From Chloroflexota bacterium (GTDB taxonomy: Bacteria; Chloroflexota; Dehalococcoidia; UBA3495): DNA of 24,137 nucleotides. Positions 11,267-19,503 of this stretch are shown here, one piece after another. The stretch covers positions 24,995-49,131 of the forward strand of contig JADFNR010000006.1 of the NCBI GenBank assembly GCA_022563275.1, read 5' to 3'. Made by a program: the position numbers and the translations under genes. Position 1 is the stretch's first letter, and each line of letters starts with the position of its first letter. The notes under the pieces were generated by a model. It did not search any database. It saw only the letters and a program-made list of their open reading frames with translations, and was not told the DNA's origin.

Positions 11267-12673
11267 TCAGGCGCCTTCGTCCTTCGTTGCGTCTGCGGAG
11301 TTGACCAAGCGGAGATACAGCAATAGGGGACTCAAGAGAAGCCAGTCTATGCCGAAGAACGCCCCAGTCGATTCAGGCAAGGACCTGAAGGATAAAAATA
11401 CCAATATCCCGGCGGCCTGGATCACCGCAGTCTTGTGCATCGGGTCCAAACCACCAATTTTACGGAGCGTTTTGATGAGAAGGAACCAGGCCCATAAAAT
11501 GGCTCCTACGAACGGAATCGTTCCCAGTAATCCAGTTTGAATCATAGCGTGCAACACTGCGTTGTGCATGTGGGTCCCCAGGACTAGCCGGTCCGCATGA
11601 AAGCCGTAGCCAAGAACCGGCGACAGTTCTATGAATTTCCAGCCCGCCGCCCAAATCTGAGTTCGACCCGAAGCGGTATAGGACCCACTGGCGGAAGGGG
11701 CATCTTGCACGTTAGCGGGCTCCGTTTGTTCCTGACGTAAGCTTAACTCTTGCGGTGGAGTTCGCAGCTTTAGGTATTCAATCTGATCCGGGGCTGTCTC
11801 CGAGAGGAGACAACTGCGGACGAACGTCTCAGCTGCGCCGGTGCTCCACAAAATAGGCACCAAGAATACGATGCAAATGGCGGCCCCGACTTTCGCCTTC
11901 TTGCCGCTCGTCAGCCAATAGACAACGGGAATTGCCGCGGCGAAAGGAATCATTGAACCACGGGCTCCGGTGGAAAGGAGAAGTGCCAGCGAAGCCAAGA
12001 ACACGACGCCCCAAAACACCCCGATCTTGCCATTCCATACTAGACTTAGGGCGATGATGCCAGTTACTGCGGCAAACCTGCCGACACCGGTGCTCCGGAG
12101 CACGCCTGAGGTGTGCTCAAACCAACTGGCGACTCCCTGACATCTCAGTAGATCTGATGGTTTTAAGATTGCTTGGTCTAAATTCAGGGAAATCAGGCCG
12201 ATGACGAAAAGCACTAAAAAACCGATGCCAATGATCAGCCAATTGAACTGGATTATACGTTGAATCTGAAGAGGAGAATCGGGGCTCCACATGGCCGCCC
12301 ATAGAATTAGAGGTACGGTCAGATACAGTGAGGCCCAATACAATGCAAGGCTTGTGTCTGGGGAACGCACCGAGACGGCAATCCCCACGAGGCCGTATAA
12401 AGCCAAAAGAGCGAGGGGGCTGAAGAAAAATAATTTCCCACTGTCGCGGTTAGGAAACTGGACCAGCATGAAGAGCGCGGCCACTCCGAGGGCCACGAAG
12501 GGAGCGGCGGCGCGAAGCCCATGCAGGAATTGTGTAAAACTTTCAGGGTTGAAGACATCTCGGATGCTCCCCGGCGCAATTCCAAGCCAGAGCATTCCCC
12601 ACAACCCCAGGGGCAGGAATAGGACGATAAACCCGCCTAGCTGCGCTTTAGTTTGATTCAGTAGTCGGGCCAT
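11267..12673 (-). CDS. O-antigen ligase/polymerase-like membrane protein (Wzy/WaaL superfamily)
   Basis: The 468-residue integral membrane protein has about eleven hydrophobic segments. Roughly nine fall in residues 12-290, followed by a large outside loop (about 290-370) and two or three more before the C-terminus. The loop holds SGRTQIWAAGWKFIELSP and LGYGFHADRLVLGTHMHNAVLH; the arginine and the histidines after GYG are typical of the Wzy_C/O-antigen ligase family. Such proteins either polymerise lipid-linked repeat units or ligate the glycan to its final acceptor, and sequence alone does not separate the two. The ATG is 3 bases after the TAG of the upstream GT4 gene, so it belongs to the compact run FkbM, GT4, ligase, WecG. 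Confidence 0.88.
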   Translation of the reverse strand: MARLLNQTKAQLGGFIVLFLPLGLWGMLWLGIAPGSIRDVFNPESFTQFLHGLRAAAPFVALGVAALFMLVQFPNRDSGKLFFFSPLALLALYGLVGIAVSVRSPDTSLALYWASLYLTVPLILWAAMWSPDSPLQIQRIIQFNWLIIGIGFLVLFVIGLISLNLDQAILKPSDLLRCQGVASWFEHTSGVLRSTGVGRFAAVTGIIALSLVWNGKIGVFWGVVFLASLALLLSTGARGSMIPFAAAIPVVYWLTSGKKAKVGAAICIVFLVPILWSTGAAETFVRSCLLSETAPDQIEYLKLRTPPQELSLRQEQTEPANVQDAPSASGSYTASGRTQIWAAGWKFIELSPVLGYGFHADRLVLGTHMHNAVLHAMIQTGLLGTIPFVGAILWAWFLLIKTLRKIGGLDPMHKTAVIQAAGILVFLSFRSLPESTGAFFGIDWLLLSPLLLYLRLVNSADATKDEGA

Positions 12674-12676
12674 CGG

Positions 12677-13939
12677 CTAGTGAACATTTGTGGCGGCAGG
12701 AGCTTGTTGGTAGATGTCCATCAACCGCTCACCCACCCGGTCCCAGTGGTACACCTGTGAGGCCCTTTCGTGGGATACCCTCCCCATACTAGCTAATAGG
12801 TTTCGGTCCAGATACAGTCGTTCCAAGGCGGCAGCCAGTTCTTTGACTGTCGAATCGGGAGAGGTGGCCTCGACCTTGATTCCGCTGGCATTTGTTACGT
12901 GCATCGATGGCCCGCCCACATCCAAACAGACTACCGGCATTCCCGTGGACATCGCTTCGACCACTACCTCACCACCTCCGTCCCGGAGGCCGCAAAACAG
13001 GAAGACATCACTTAAAGCCATGCTCTGAAGAACTTCTTCCCTTGGTATCCACCCTTCAAATGTGATCTTTTCAGCAATCCCAGAATCCTGGGCAAGATCT
13101 CTGAGATATCGGGAGTCGGGACCGTCTCCCACAATGGTAAATGTTGCATCGTTATGGTTTTCTGCGAAGGCCGCAAACGCCTGAACGCCCAGGCGATGCC
13201 CCTTGATCCGAAGGAGTTTGCTGGCCGAAAGAACGCGGAATACGCCATCTTTGGGTTTATCCGGTGAATATAGAGCCAAATCGGTGGCGGATACCCCGTT
13301 CACGGAGAAAAGGTGCGCCTTGGATTTCCACCTTTCAGGTAATGCGTCCAGGGATTCAGGATTGCAGACAAGAATGGCCTTGGCTCGGCTTTGACCAAGA
13401 ACAAAAAAAGGGTCGTGTCGAAATAGCCATTGGCCAACTGTGCGAAGGCCCTCCCACAACCGGCCCTTGAGACTATATTGGCTGAGAAACCTCTTGGGAG
13501 TTCGCTGCGCTCCTCCGCCAGGACCACGAACGTAGGTGACCGGCAGCAGGGCTCCAATAAAACTGGCCCCCCAGTCGTTGGCGTAGGTTATGTGGTGGAA
13601 AAGGTCAAATCTATGTTGCTTATGGAGTTTCCTCGCAACGAAATAGGCCTTTATCTGCCACAGATAGTAGTAGAGTTGATGCCCTCCTTGAATTCCCAAA
13701 AGTGGACGTAACACAGCAGGCAATCCTACATACTTAAAATGGATGTTGGAGGAAAACTCGCCTTCCAGGCTCTGTTCAACCGTCGATCTGTCATCTTCTT
13801 GGGTTAATGCCCAAACTTCGTGAAACCGGGCTATTTGATTCAGCAGATTCCAGCCTAAAAGACTCTCCCCTCCGGTGAATCCTGCCTTTCCGGGAGGACA
13901 ACAAGTAAAGACCGAAGCTAATACGCGGAGGCCGGTCAT
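12677..13939 (-). CDS. Glycosyltransferase family 4 protein
   Basis: A 420-residue GT-B retaining glycosyltransferase. The N-terminal half has CCPPGKAGFTGGESLLGWN, a glycine-rich acceptor-side loop, and YVRGPGGGAQRTPKRF. The C-terminal GT1_4 domain begins near VFRVLSASKLLRIKGH and holds FTIVGDGPDSRYL, ITFEGWIPREEV and the donor-binding segment RDGGGEVVVEAMSTGMPVV (Glu324 and Glu328 region). It moves a sugar from a nucleotide donor to the growing lipid-linked glycan; donor and acceptor are unknown. Its ATG overlaps the stop of the FkbM gene as ATGA and no separate ribosome site is visible, which points to translational coupling. Confidence 0.93.
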   Translation of the reverse strand: MTGLRVLASVFTCCPPGKAGFTGGESLLGWNLLNQIARFHEVWALTQEDDRSTVEQSLEGEFSSNIHFKYVGLPAVLRPLLGIQGGHQLYYYLWQIKAYFVARKLHKQHRFDLFHHITYANDWGASFIGALLPVTYVRGPGGGAQRTPKRFLSQYSLKGRLWEGLRTVGQWLFRHDPFFVLGQSRAKAILVCNPESLDALPERWKSKAHLFSVNGVSATDLALYSPDKPKDGVFRVLSASKLLRIKGHRLGVQAFAAFAENHNDATFTIVGDGPDSRYLRDLAQDSGIAEKITFEGWIPREEVLQSMALSDVFLFCGLRDGGGEVVVEAMSTGMPVVCLDVGGPSMHVTNASGIKVEATSPDSTVKELAAALERLYLDRNLLASMGRVSHERASQVYHWDRVGERLMDIYQQAPAATNVH

Positions 13940-14841
13940 ATTCGTGAACAGAGGAGATTCATATAGGTTTCTTGTTTCAAAAGTTTGGCGGTTATTAGGT
14001 CTAGATCTGCAGCTTCAGGCGCCATTACTCCATTTTTCTCATCGACAAACCGGACTTTGAGATTCATTGAAGCGAGCTTGTCCAGCAGATCAGAAGGTTT
14101 CGCGCCCGTTGCATTTATCAAAACCGGGCAATACTCAATGATGAGTTTGAAATCAGGGGACCGTTCGCATAATCGCTCCATCCCATCCAGCACACTGATT
14201 TCCGCACCTTCCACATCAATCTTCACCAGATCAACCTTGGGCCACCCTTCTCCCTTTAAGAACGCGTCGAGGGTCGTGGTGGCTACCAAGTGAGTTCCTG
14301 TTACACCCCGGGCCGCCGTCCCATAGATGCTATGGCTACCATTGTCCATCGCGCTCAAATAGAGTTGGGTTGACCCGCACTCATTTGAAACTGCCGTCTC
14401 GATTGGTTGGATATTCGAGTAGGAGTTGAGCTGAATATTATTCTTTAATAGGGCGTAATTATTCGGCTCCGGTTCAAAGGCGTATACCGTTCCACTGGAG
14501 CCGGCTAGCTCCGCGGCCAATAAGGTGAAGTAACCGACGTTAGCGCCAACATCTACGACCACCATACCTGGCTGAATAAGTTGCCTAAAAAGCTTGGTAG
14601 TGGCCTGCTCATACCTATCCGCTACCATATCAGGCGACGGATACCTCCCCTTGGGGGCCAGAAACATCTGGTGGCCTTGGATGATGAAGGGTTGGCCAGA
14701 TTTAGCCGAACTTTTGAAAACTAAACGGCCGGCCAACGGACCGACGGTCCGGCGGAGAATCTTACTGACCCCGAACGTTCGAGCGGATGCCCGTGCCAGC
14801 GAGTAGAAGCGGTACGCGAGTTTGTGAATCTCAATCTTCAA
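13936..14841 (-). CDS. FkbM family SAM-dependent methyltransferase
   Basis: FkbM-type enzymes O-methylate sugars in antibiotics and surface glycans. The 301-residue protein has the SAM site VVVDVGANVGYFTLLAAELA (94-113), then YAFEPEPNNY and LDAFL..VDLVKIDVEGAE, the usual FkbM order. The start is TTG at 14841; an in-frame TGA lies 18 bases further upstream, so no longer start exists, and the next ATG (residue 60) would cut into the region ahead of the domain. Its stop overlaps the next GT4 gene by 4 bases. A methylated sugar in the final polysaccharide is the simplest inference; methylation of another metabolite is possible. Confidence 0.9.
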   Translation of the reverse strand: MKIEIHKLAYRFYSLARASARTFGVSKILRRTVGPLAGRLVFKSSAKSGQPFIIQGHQMFLAPKGRYPSPDMVADRYEQATTKLFRQLIQPGMVVVDVGANVGYFTLLAAELAGSSGTVYAFEPEPNNYALLKNNIQLNSYSNIQPIETAVSNECGSTQLYLSAMDNGSHSIYGTAARGVTGTHLVATTTLDAFLKGEGWPKVDLVKIDVEGAEISVLDGMERLCERSPDFKLIIEYCPVLINATGAKPSDLLDKLASMNLKVRFVDEKNGVMAPEAADLDLITAKLLKQETYMNLLCSRI

Positions 14842-14878
14842 TGCCGACTCGCTAAATCATAACCGGGTATGGCGATTC

Positions 14879-14906
14879 GATATATTCGATGAGAATAACT
14901 TTGCAA
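14879..14906 (-). promoter_or_regulatory. Weak promoter candidate before the FkbM gene
   Basis: In the AT-rich 89-base gap before the FkbM gene the minus strand has TTGCAA (14906-14901), a 16-base spacer and TATATC (14884-14879). Each hexamer matches consensus at four of six positions. Transcription would start near 14872, about 30 bases before the TTG start. This is a pattern match only; the gene may equally be read from upstream. Confidence 0.22.
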
Positions 14907-14930
14907 CATTTCTCACTAAGATGTAAATGC

Positions 14931-16166
14931 TTAGCCCGCATTTTTGCCATTTGTTGAGTGGATGATATCCAGATGCTCCAGTAAGGAGTTGGCCAAGTCT
15001 AAATTTGACCACTCTTCCACGAGTTTGCGAGACTGCTCTCCCATCTGTGCCCTCTTTTCTTCTGATATCTCCATGAGCTGAGTGATATAGCCGGTTAACG
15101 CGGAGGTATCGCCGACAGGGAAAATAAATCCGTTGGACCCGTGTTTAACCAAGTCCATCCCGAAGCCAACTTTGTCTGAAACGATAACCGGGAGCCCAAA
15201 ACTCATGGCTTCCGTTATTACGGCGCCCGTAGCCTCCCGGGAAGAGGGGAGCACGAGCGCATCGGCGATCGCATAGAACTTGCCTATTTCCGTTCGACTT
15301 TGAAAGCCAGGAAAGTGCACCGACTTGATATTTCGCTCTAGAGCAAAGTTCTTTAGGTAGTTTTTGAGTTTGCCATCGCCCACGAAGAAGAGTTCCTTAC
15401 CTGGCGACTCCACGCGCTCAAAAGCCTCCAGAAGATGCAAAGGCGCTTTCTCCGGGCTCAAGCGACCGCAGAAAAGTGTAACGAAACTATCCTCTGAAAT
15501 TCCCATCTCGGCGCGCATCCGCATTCTTTTTGGCCTGAGCCTATCGGCCTGTTGAAGGAAATCTTTAGCCTCCCAAGAAAACGCAAATGGGACCAATTTC
15601 TCGTTCGGAACCCCATAGCTCTGATACAGTAGTTTGTTCGCCGTTCCGGTATATAGGAAGCCAGCGGCAATCTTGAAAACAAGATTTTTGAGCACAAGAT
15701 TTTTGATTAAGGTTACCCATTTGGATTTTTGTGGCTCGGCCTGGATGTTGGCATCCGTCATAAGCAGTAGTGATGAACGAGAGAATAGACTGGCTGAAAT
15801 AGTGATTAGGTCTGTTACGTTCACCCAAGACATGATTACTACCACATCCGGTTTGGATTTTCTTAATTCACCCCAGACCCCAAAATTCATGAGCCCAAAC
15901 GGCCACGAGAGATAGGATGGAAACGGCGAGTAATTTTTTAGAAACTTATAATCGTACCCTCTAAGGGTCTTCTCGTTATCGCCCCATTGCTCATCAGTCT
16001 GAAATTTCTTGCGTACATCGTCCCCACGCAGAGCTTCATCCGAGCAAAAGTAGACCATCAGGTCGATGCGAGGATGAGCCGCCAATTCTCTAAAGATAGG
16101 GGCTTGGTAAAAGAACGCGGTTGGGGCGACAAAAACCACCCGGTATCTGTCTTTGGTCACCGGCAC
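14931..16166 (-). CDS. Glycosyltransferase family 4 protein
   Basis: A 411-residue GT-B glycosyltransferase. The N-terminal domain starts VVFVAPTAFFYQAPIFREL. The GT1_4 domain includes LFCGRLSPEKAPLHLLEAF, FFVGDGKLKNYL, VHFPGFQSR and the EX7E donor motif in SSREATGAVITEAMSFGLPV (Glu311 and Glu319). The start is GTG at 16166, supported by GAGG six bases upstream on the minus strand. It is separated from the upstream methyltransferase gene by 70 bases. It transfers a sugar during repeat-unit assembly; the specific sugar is not readable from sequence. Confidence 0.93.
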   Translation of the reverse strand: MPVTKDRYRVVFVAPTAFFYQAPIFRELAAHPRIDLMVYFCSDEALRGDDVRKKFQTDEQWGDNEKTLRGYDYKFLKNYSPFPSYLSWPFGLMNFGVWGELRKSKPDVVVIMSWVNVTDLITISASLFSRSSLLLMTDANIQAEPQKSKWVTLIKNLVLKNLVFKIAAGFLYTGTANKLLYQSYGVPNEKLVPFAFSWEAKDFLQQADRLRPKRMRMRAEMGISEDSFVTLFCGRLSPEKAPLHLLEAFERVESPGKELFFVGDGKLKNYLKNFALERNIKSVHFPGFQSRTEIGKFYAIADALVLPSSREATGAVITEAMSFGLPVIVSDKVGFGMDLVKHGSNGFIFPVGDTSALTGYITQLMEISEEKRAQMGEQSRKLVEEWSNLDLANSLLEHLDIIHSTNGKNAG

Positions 16167-16236
16167 TCTATGCCTCGATGTAGACCCGGGTTCCTACCAT
16201 CTTCTACGCCGAAGCCTGCTCGATCAAGGTTTTCAA

Positions 16237-16950
16237 TCATCTCTTTTGGCAGACCAATTCCCATGTGTAGTAGCCTGGTATGGGGATTCTTATTTTCCGC
16301 AGCGGTTTTAATAGTAGGTTTTTATACACATCTCTGGGGGCATGTACCCTTCTGAGAACCGCATCGAGTATCGGCCGCGATTCCAACGTTTTCTGATTGG
16401 CCAGAATGTCGAACTCGTAAGTGCTAAGGATGTCCAGTAGCTCGCTCTCATGGGCGTATTCCCTCACGTGGGTTGGGTCCAAAGTCCATTTCCCATTGCA
16501 ACGATAGAAGTACCACCCGTACCGCTTCTTTATTATCGTCGTTAGATAGAGGGTTCCATCGCTTCGGAGAAGGCGGTGCATCTCCTTGACCATGTCGTCG
16601 TCATTGGATACGTGCTCGATCACCTGTGTGGAGATCAGAAGGTCGATACTGCCGTCTTCCATCTGTGTGTCACACGCATCTCCGACTATACATCTGATTT
16701 CCGGGCTTATCTTTCTGACCGAGTCGATTCGACTTTCAGACGCGTCGACGGCGTAAAGGAGCTTGCCATCTAGATATCCTTGGTTATGCATAGCAGCGAT
16801 CAACGCGCCATCGCCACATCCCAAATCTAGGCAGTGTTGCCACCCCGTTTCCTCGAGGAGAACAGACAAAATCGGCGGTATCTCGTCCACGTAAAAATGG
16901 GTGCGTTTGGAATATTCTTCCAAGTCCTGCATACGATTGTCGTCAACCAT
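16237..16950 (-). CDS. Class I SAM-dependent methyltransferase
   Basis: The 237-residue protein carries the Rossmann SAM motif LDLGCGDG (41-48), an acidic strand end at YAVDAS, and IRCIVGDACD followed by IDLLISTQVIEHVSNDDDMV, typical of Methyltransf_11/25 enzymes, plus LRSDGTLYLTT. The C-terminal part is basic and aromatic, with RYGWYFYRCNGKWTLDPTHVREY, a pattern often seen in methyltransferases of surface-glycan clusters. It probably methylates a sugar hydroxyl or a glycan end, although chain-terminating and small-molecule roles are also possible. It stands between the radical SAM gene (71 bases upstream) and a GT4 gene. Confidence 0.88.
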   Translation of the reverse strand: MVDDNRMQDLEEYSKRTHFYVDEIPPILSVLLEETGWQHCLDLGCGDGALIAAMHNQGYLDGKLLYAVDASESRIDSVRKISPEIRCIVGDACDTQMEDGSIDLLISTQVIEHVSNDDDMVKEMHRLLRSDGTLYLTTIIKKRYGWYFYRCNGKWTLDPTHVREYAHESELLDILSTYEFDILANQKTLESRPILDAVLRRVHAPRDVYKNLLLKPLRKIRIPIPGYYTWELVCQKR

Positions 16951-17021
16951 TTGAAGAGAGATTTCCCCTTAATCAGACCCCGCAATCATCTGGCCCTAGG
17001 CGAAGGTTGATGGCGGCGTGG

Positions 17022-18125
17022 TCATACGTAATTTACATGCTGCGGGCTGTCAGCCAGGAGGTATTCGATGAACTGGTTCTTATCTCGCAACCAACAAGCT
17101 TTGCATTTTTTTACGTCAAAAGACTCCACGAATTCCTTCCGATGCTCTGAATGAACGAGTTCCTTCAGCGACTCCTCGCGCAAGTCGCCCATTGCGAAAC
17201 CCTTGTGGTATTTCATGATGCAGCAAGGGTAAACCAAGCCGTCGTATCCGACCGCCCAGGTGAAGTATTGGTACCCGCAGAAATGGAAGTTGGTGTTTGG
17301 CTGTGAATAGAATTCCAGTCGTCTCATGGTGCCAAAAACCTTGAAATTCTCGTCTTGCAATCTCCTGGCATTATTCATGGCCCGTTCCGCCTGCCGCGTT
17401 GCATCGAGACTCAGCGCCCCTTCGCCCTCCGGGTCGTAGGTAAAGGTGTAACGAATACTGTCGACTCCCATATTTTTATAATAGGACGCCGCCTCCTCTA
17501 TCTCCTGGTGATTATGCTGGGTGATAACGAAGCTGATGCCGACTTTGCAGTCTTCGATCTGTCTGGATACCACCTGACCAATATTTTTCAGGACCACGTC
17601 GAATACGGATTCAGGAACCCGATGCACCTTTGAATGGGTCTCTGGAGTTATGGCATCGACGCTGAATCGGATCCACTTCAGGTTTTTGAGCTTGCTTTGG
17701 AGCTTTTCATTGAGGGACGCACCGTTGGTGACTATCGCCAACTCGATTGGAAATTGGCCCAGTTCGTCAAGGAACTCCGAGATGTATGGATACACCATCG
17801 GTTCCCCCCCGCCGGTGAGTTCGATGGAGGGTATTCCAGCTTCATACATCTGTTTGGGAAGCCGCATTGCCAGGTCTTTGGGGAGCCCGGTTTCTTCAGC
17901 CACCCGCTTGGCGGGTTCATCGAACTCCATGCCGTAGTCCTGCCAATTGACATTTCTGTAGCTACAAAATTCGCAGGAATGAGGGCAGAATGCTTCAAGG
18001 TCTACCTGAATGTCTTTAGGGGCGAACATCTCGCCCTTCTTGATCATCTCTATGCCTTCCGTCTGGTGCAACGCCTTCCAGGCGCTATAGTAATTGCCAT
18101 CCTTCCGGATATCAGATAATTTCAT
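17022..18125 (-). CDS. Radical SAM/SPASM domain protein
   Basis: The 367-residue enzyme has the radical SAM [4Fe-4S] motif CPHSCEFC (Cys47, Cys51, Cys54) and the SAM-binding IELTGGGEPMVYP (GGGEP at 105-109). A C-terminal SPASM-like region has Cys283 (FHFCGYQYF), Cys301-Cys302 (VYPCCIMKYHKG) and Cys341/Cys344 (KKCKACW), enough for an auxiliary iron-sulfur cluster. SPASM enzymes modify peptides, proteins or sugars by radical chemistry. Inside a glycan locus a sugar or glycan substrate is plausible, but no nearby precursor peptide was found and none should be assumed. The ATG at 18125 has AGGTGG a few bases upstream. The gene is 132 bases downstream of the GT2 gene. Confidence 0.9.
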   Translation of the reverse strand: MKLSDIRKDGNYYSAWKALHQTEGIEMIKKGEMFAPKDIQVDLEAFCPHSCEFCSYRNVNWQDYGMEFDEPAKRVAEETGLPKDLAMRLPKQMYEAGIPSIELTGGGEPMVYPYISEFLDELGQFPIELAIVTNGASLNEKLQSKLKNLKWIRFSVDAITPETHSKVHRVPESVFDVVLKNIGQVVSRQIEDCKVGISFVITQHNHQEIEEAASYYKNMGVDSIRYTFTYDPEGEGALSLDATRQAERAMNNARRLQDENFKVFGTMRRLEFYSQPNTNFHFCGYQYFTWAVGYDGLVYPCCIMKYHKGFAMGDLREESLKELVHSEHRKEFVESFDVKKCKACWLRDKNQFIEYLLADSPQHVNYV

Positions 18126-18257
18126 ATTCCACCTAATTGGTCACGTAGAATCAAATGTCAGGTCATATCGGCGGTTTGAAAAGTCCTCTCTGCAGCCAGT
18201 GGCTTCCCTTTCAAACCACACCTTGTGCGAAAGGCGCCGTCAGGAGCTTGTTCGGAC

Positions 18258-19205
18258 TTATAGTTTAATGACGCTCCGGACCCGTGCTAGCGCACGCTTC
18301 AGCGCTGCGCGGATTCGCTCCGGCAGCATGTAGCCAACGTAAATCAGAGGGAAGTACCAGGCGAGGGTCTTTGGCGAATACCGGAGCGCCCGCCAGAGAT
18401 AACGCAACATCGAAACCAGGTTTCCTTCTCCACCGTATTGATGGGACAAGACAACATGAAAGCGCGCTAGACTGGCCTTGATAACGGCCTGCTCTTCCGG
18501 GGAATACCGGTCGCTTTCTAGTCTCCGGCAGAATATTTCGACCGTCTCGTTCTGGGCATCCTTGGTACGTGTGCCCTGCCCGCCATGCCGGCGAATGCCA
18601 TATAGTTTCAGGGGCAGGTTGGCCGCCTTGTGTTTATCCATTAGGCGGTCATACAGGTCTATGTCGGCTGAATGAGGGTACCGGTCGTCGTAGGCCCCCA
18701 CTTCCAGTAGGGCAGACCGTTTCGCAATCATGCTCGAATGGATAAGCGGCGACCCCCGCAATAGTTGCCGTTTTATCTCAACATATCCCAGGGGGGTGAT
18801 AAATTCCCCATCTATGACTTCCGGGTCTTCCCGAAAAGTCCAGGCATGGGTGCCCAGAACCATGATGGATTCGTCCGCTGCAAGAACCCGCATCTGTTCT
18901 TCAAACCGGGTGGGAGCGGAGTAATCGTCCGCATCCATGCGGGCGATCCAGGTCTGGGACGAGTGGTGGAGGCCGATGTTCAAAGCCGCCGTCTGCCCCA
19001 CGTTTTTCTCGAGACAGAGCAATTCGATTCGGTCGTCGTGATAAGAATCAACGATGCCCCGGGAATCATCCGTGGATGCATCGTCGATGATTAGGAAATG
19101 GAAGTCATGATAGGTCTGTTTCAGGATGCTATCGATTGCCGCCCGTAGATAAGGGCCGCCATTATAGACCGTCATAAGCACCGAAAGAGTAGGGCTCACC
19201 GCCAT
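18258..19205 (-). CDS. Glycosyltransferase family 2 protein
   Basis: A 315-residue inverting GT-A glycosyltransferase. It begins LSVLMTVYNGGPYLRAAIDS, has the nucleotide-binding DDASTDD (41-47), GQTAALNIGL, and the metal-binding DADD at 91-94. A later IKRQLLRGSPLIHSSMIAKR and GAYDDRYPHSADIDLYDRL complete the acceptor side. There is a short hydrophobic, basic C-terminus (WYFPLIYVGYML) that may touch the membrane. The ATG lies inside the last codons of an upstream open frame, a 10-base overlap, so it was probably translationally coupled to the gene of which that frame is a remnant. Confidence 0.93.
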   Translation of the reverse strand: MAVSPTLSVLMTVYNGGPYLRAAIDSILKQTYHDFHFLIIDDASTDDSRGIVDSYHDDRIELLCLEKNVGQTAALNIGLHHSSQTWIARMDADDYSAPTRFEEQMRVLAADESIMVLGTHAWTFREDPEVIDGEFITPLGYVEIKRQLLRGSPLIHSSMIAKRSALLEVGAYDDRYPHSADIDLYDRLMDKHKAANLPLKLYGIRRHGGQGTRTKDAQNETVEIFCRRLESDRYSPEEQAVIKASLARFHVVLSHQYGGEGNLVSMLRYLWRALRYSPKTLAWYFPLIYVGYMLPERIRAALKRALARVRSVIKL

Positions 19206-19486
19206 CGATCAAAGAGCCGCCGCATTAGGGCCGCGGTGACCGGCTCCGGATAAGCGGCGACGTATCGTTGCCATTTTGCTCGCGGATTGTGAGAAATGCC
19301 CGCTGAGACGGCTCTCATTTTATTTGTTACATCAACCAAAGTACGTGTCTTTGTCGCAGTCAACTTGTACGCAACCCAACCGTAGATGAGTTTGGGAGTT
19401 AAGAACTTCAGCTGTGTTGAGGGTCGTTTCTTGTCGGCTGACCAACTGTGGCCTTGGACCTTGATAGTTACTAGGGTTGAAACTCG
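19196..19486 (-). pseudogene. Coding-like 96-codon frame, likely the 3' remnant of a truncated gene
   Basis: Between the deacetylase and GT2 genes the minus strand is open from just after a TGA (19489-19487) to a TGA at 19198-19196. The translation looks like a real protein end: LKFLTPKLIYGWVAYKL, then TLVDVTNKMRAVSAGI, HNPRAKWQRYVAAYPEPV and a basic RRLFDRW tail. Its stop overlaps the GT2 start by 10 bases, as in a normal operon junction. There is no suitable early start: the only ATGs begin at about codon 57 and codon 89, and only TTG or CTG codons lie before them. The simplest reading is the tail of a longer gene whose 5' part was lost when the deacetylase module came to lie beside it, with a junction near 19487-19503. 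A short real gene using TTG or CTG, or a frameshift, are alternatives. The family is not recognised. Confidence 0.45.
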
Positions 19487-19503
19487 TCAATACCGCCGGT
19501 CCT

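Noticed and set aside
19308..19325. GAGA/TCTC hairpin followed by a T-rich run on the plus strand
   Set aside because: It lies inside the minus-strand coding-like remnant, the stem is very short, and no plus-strand gene precedes it.
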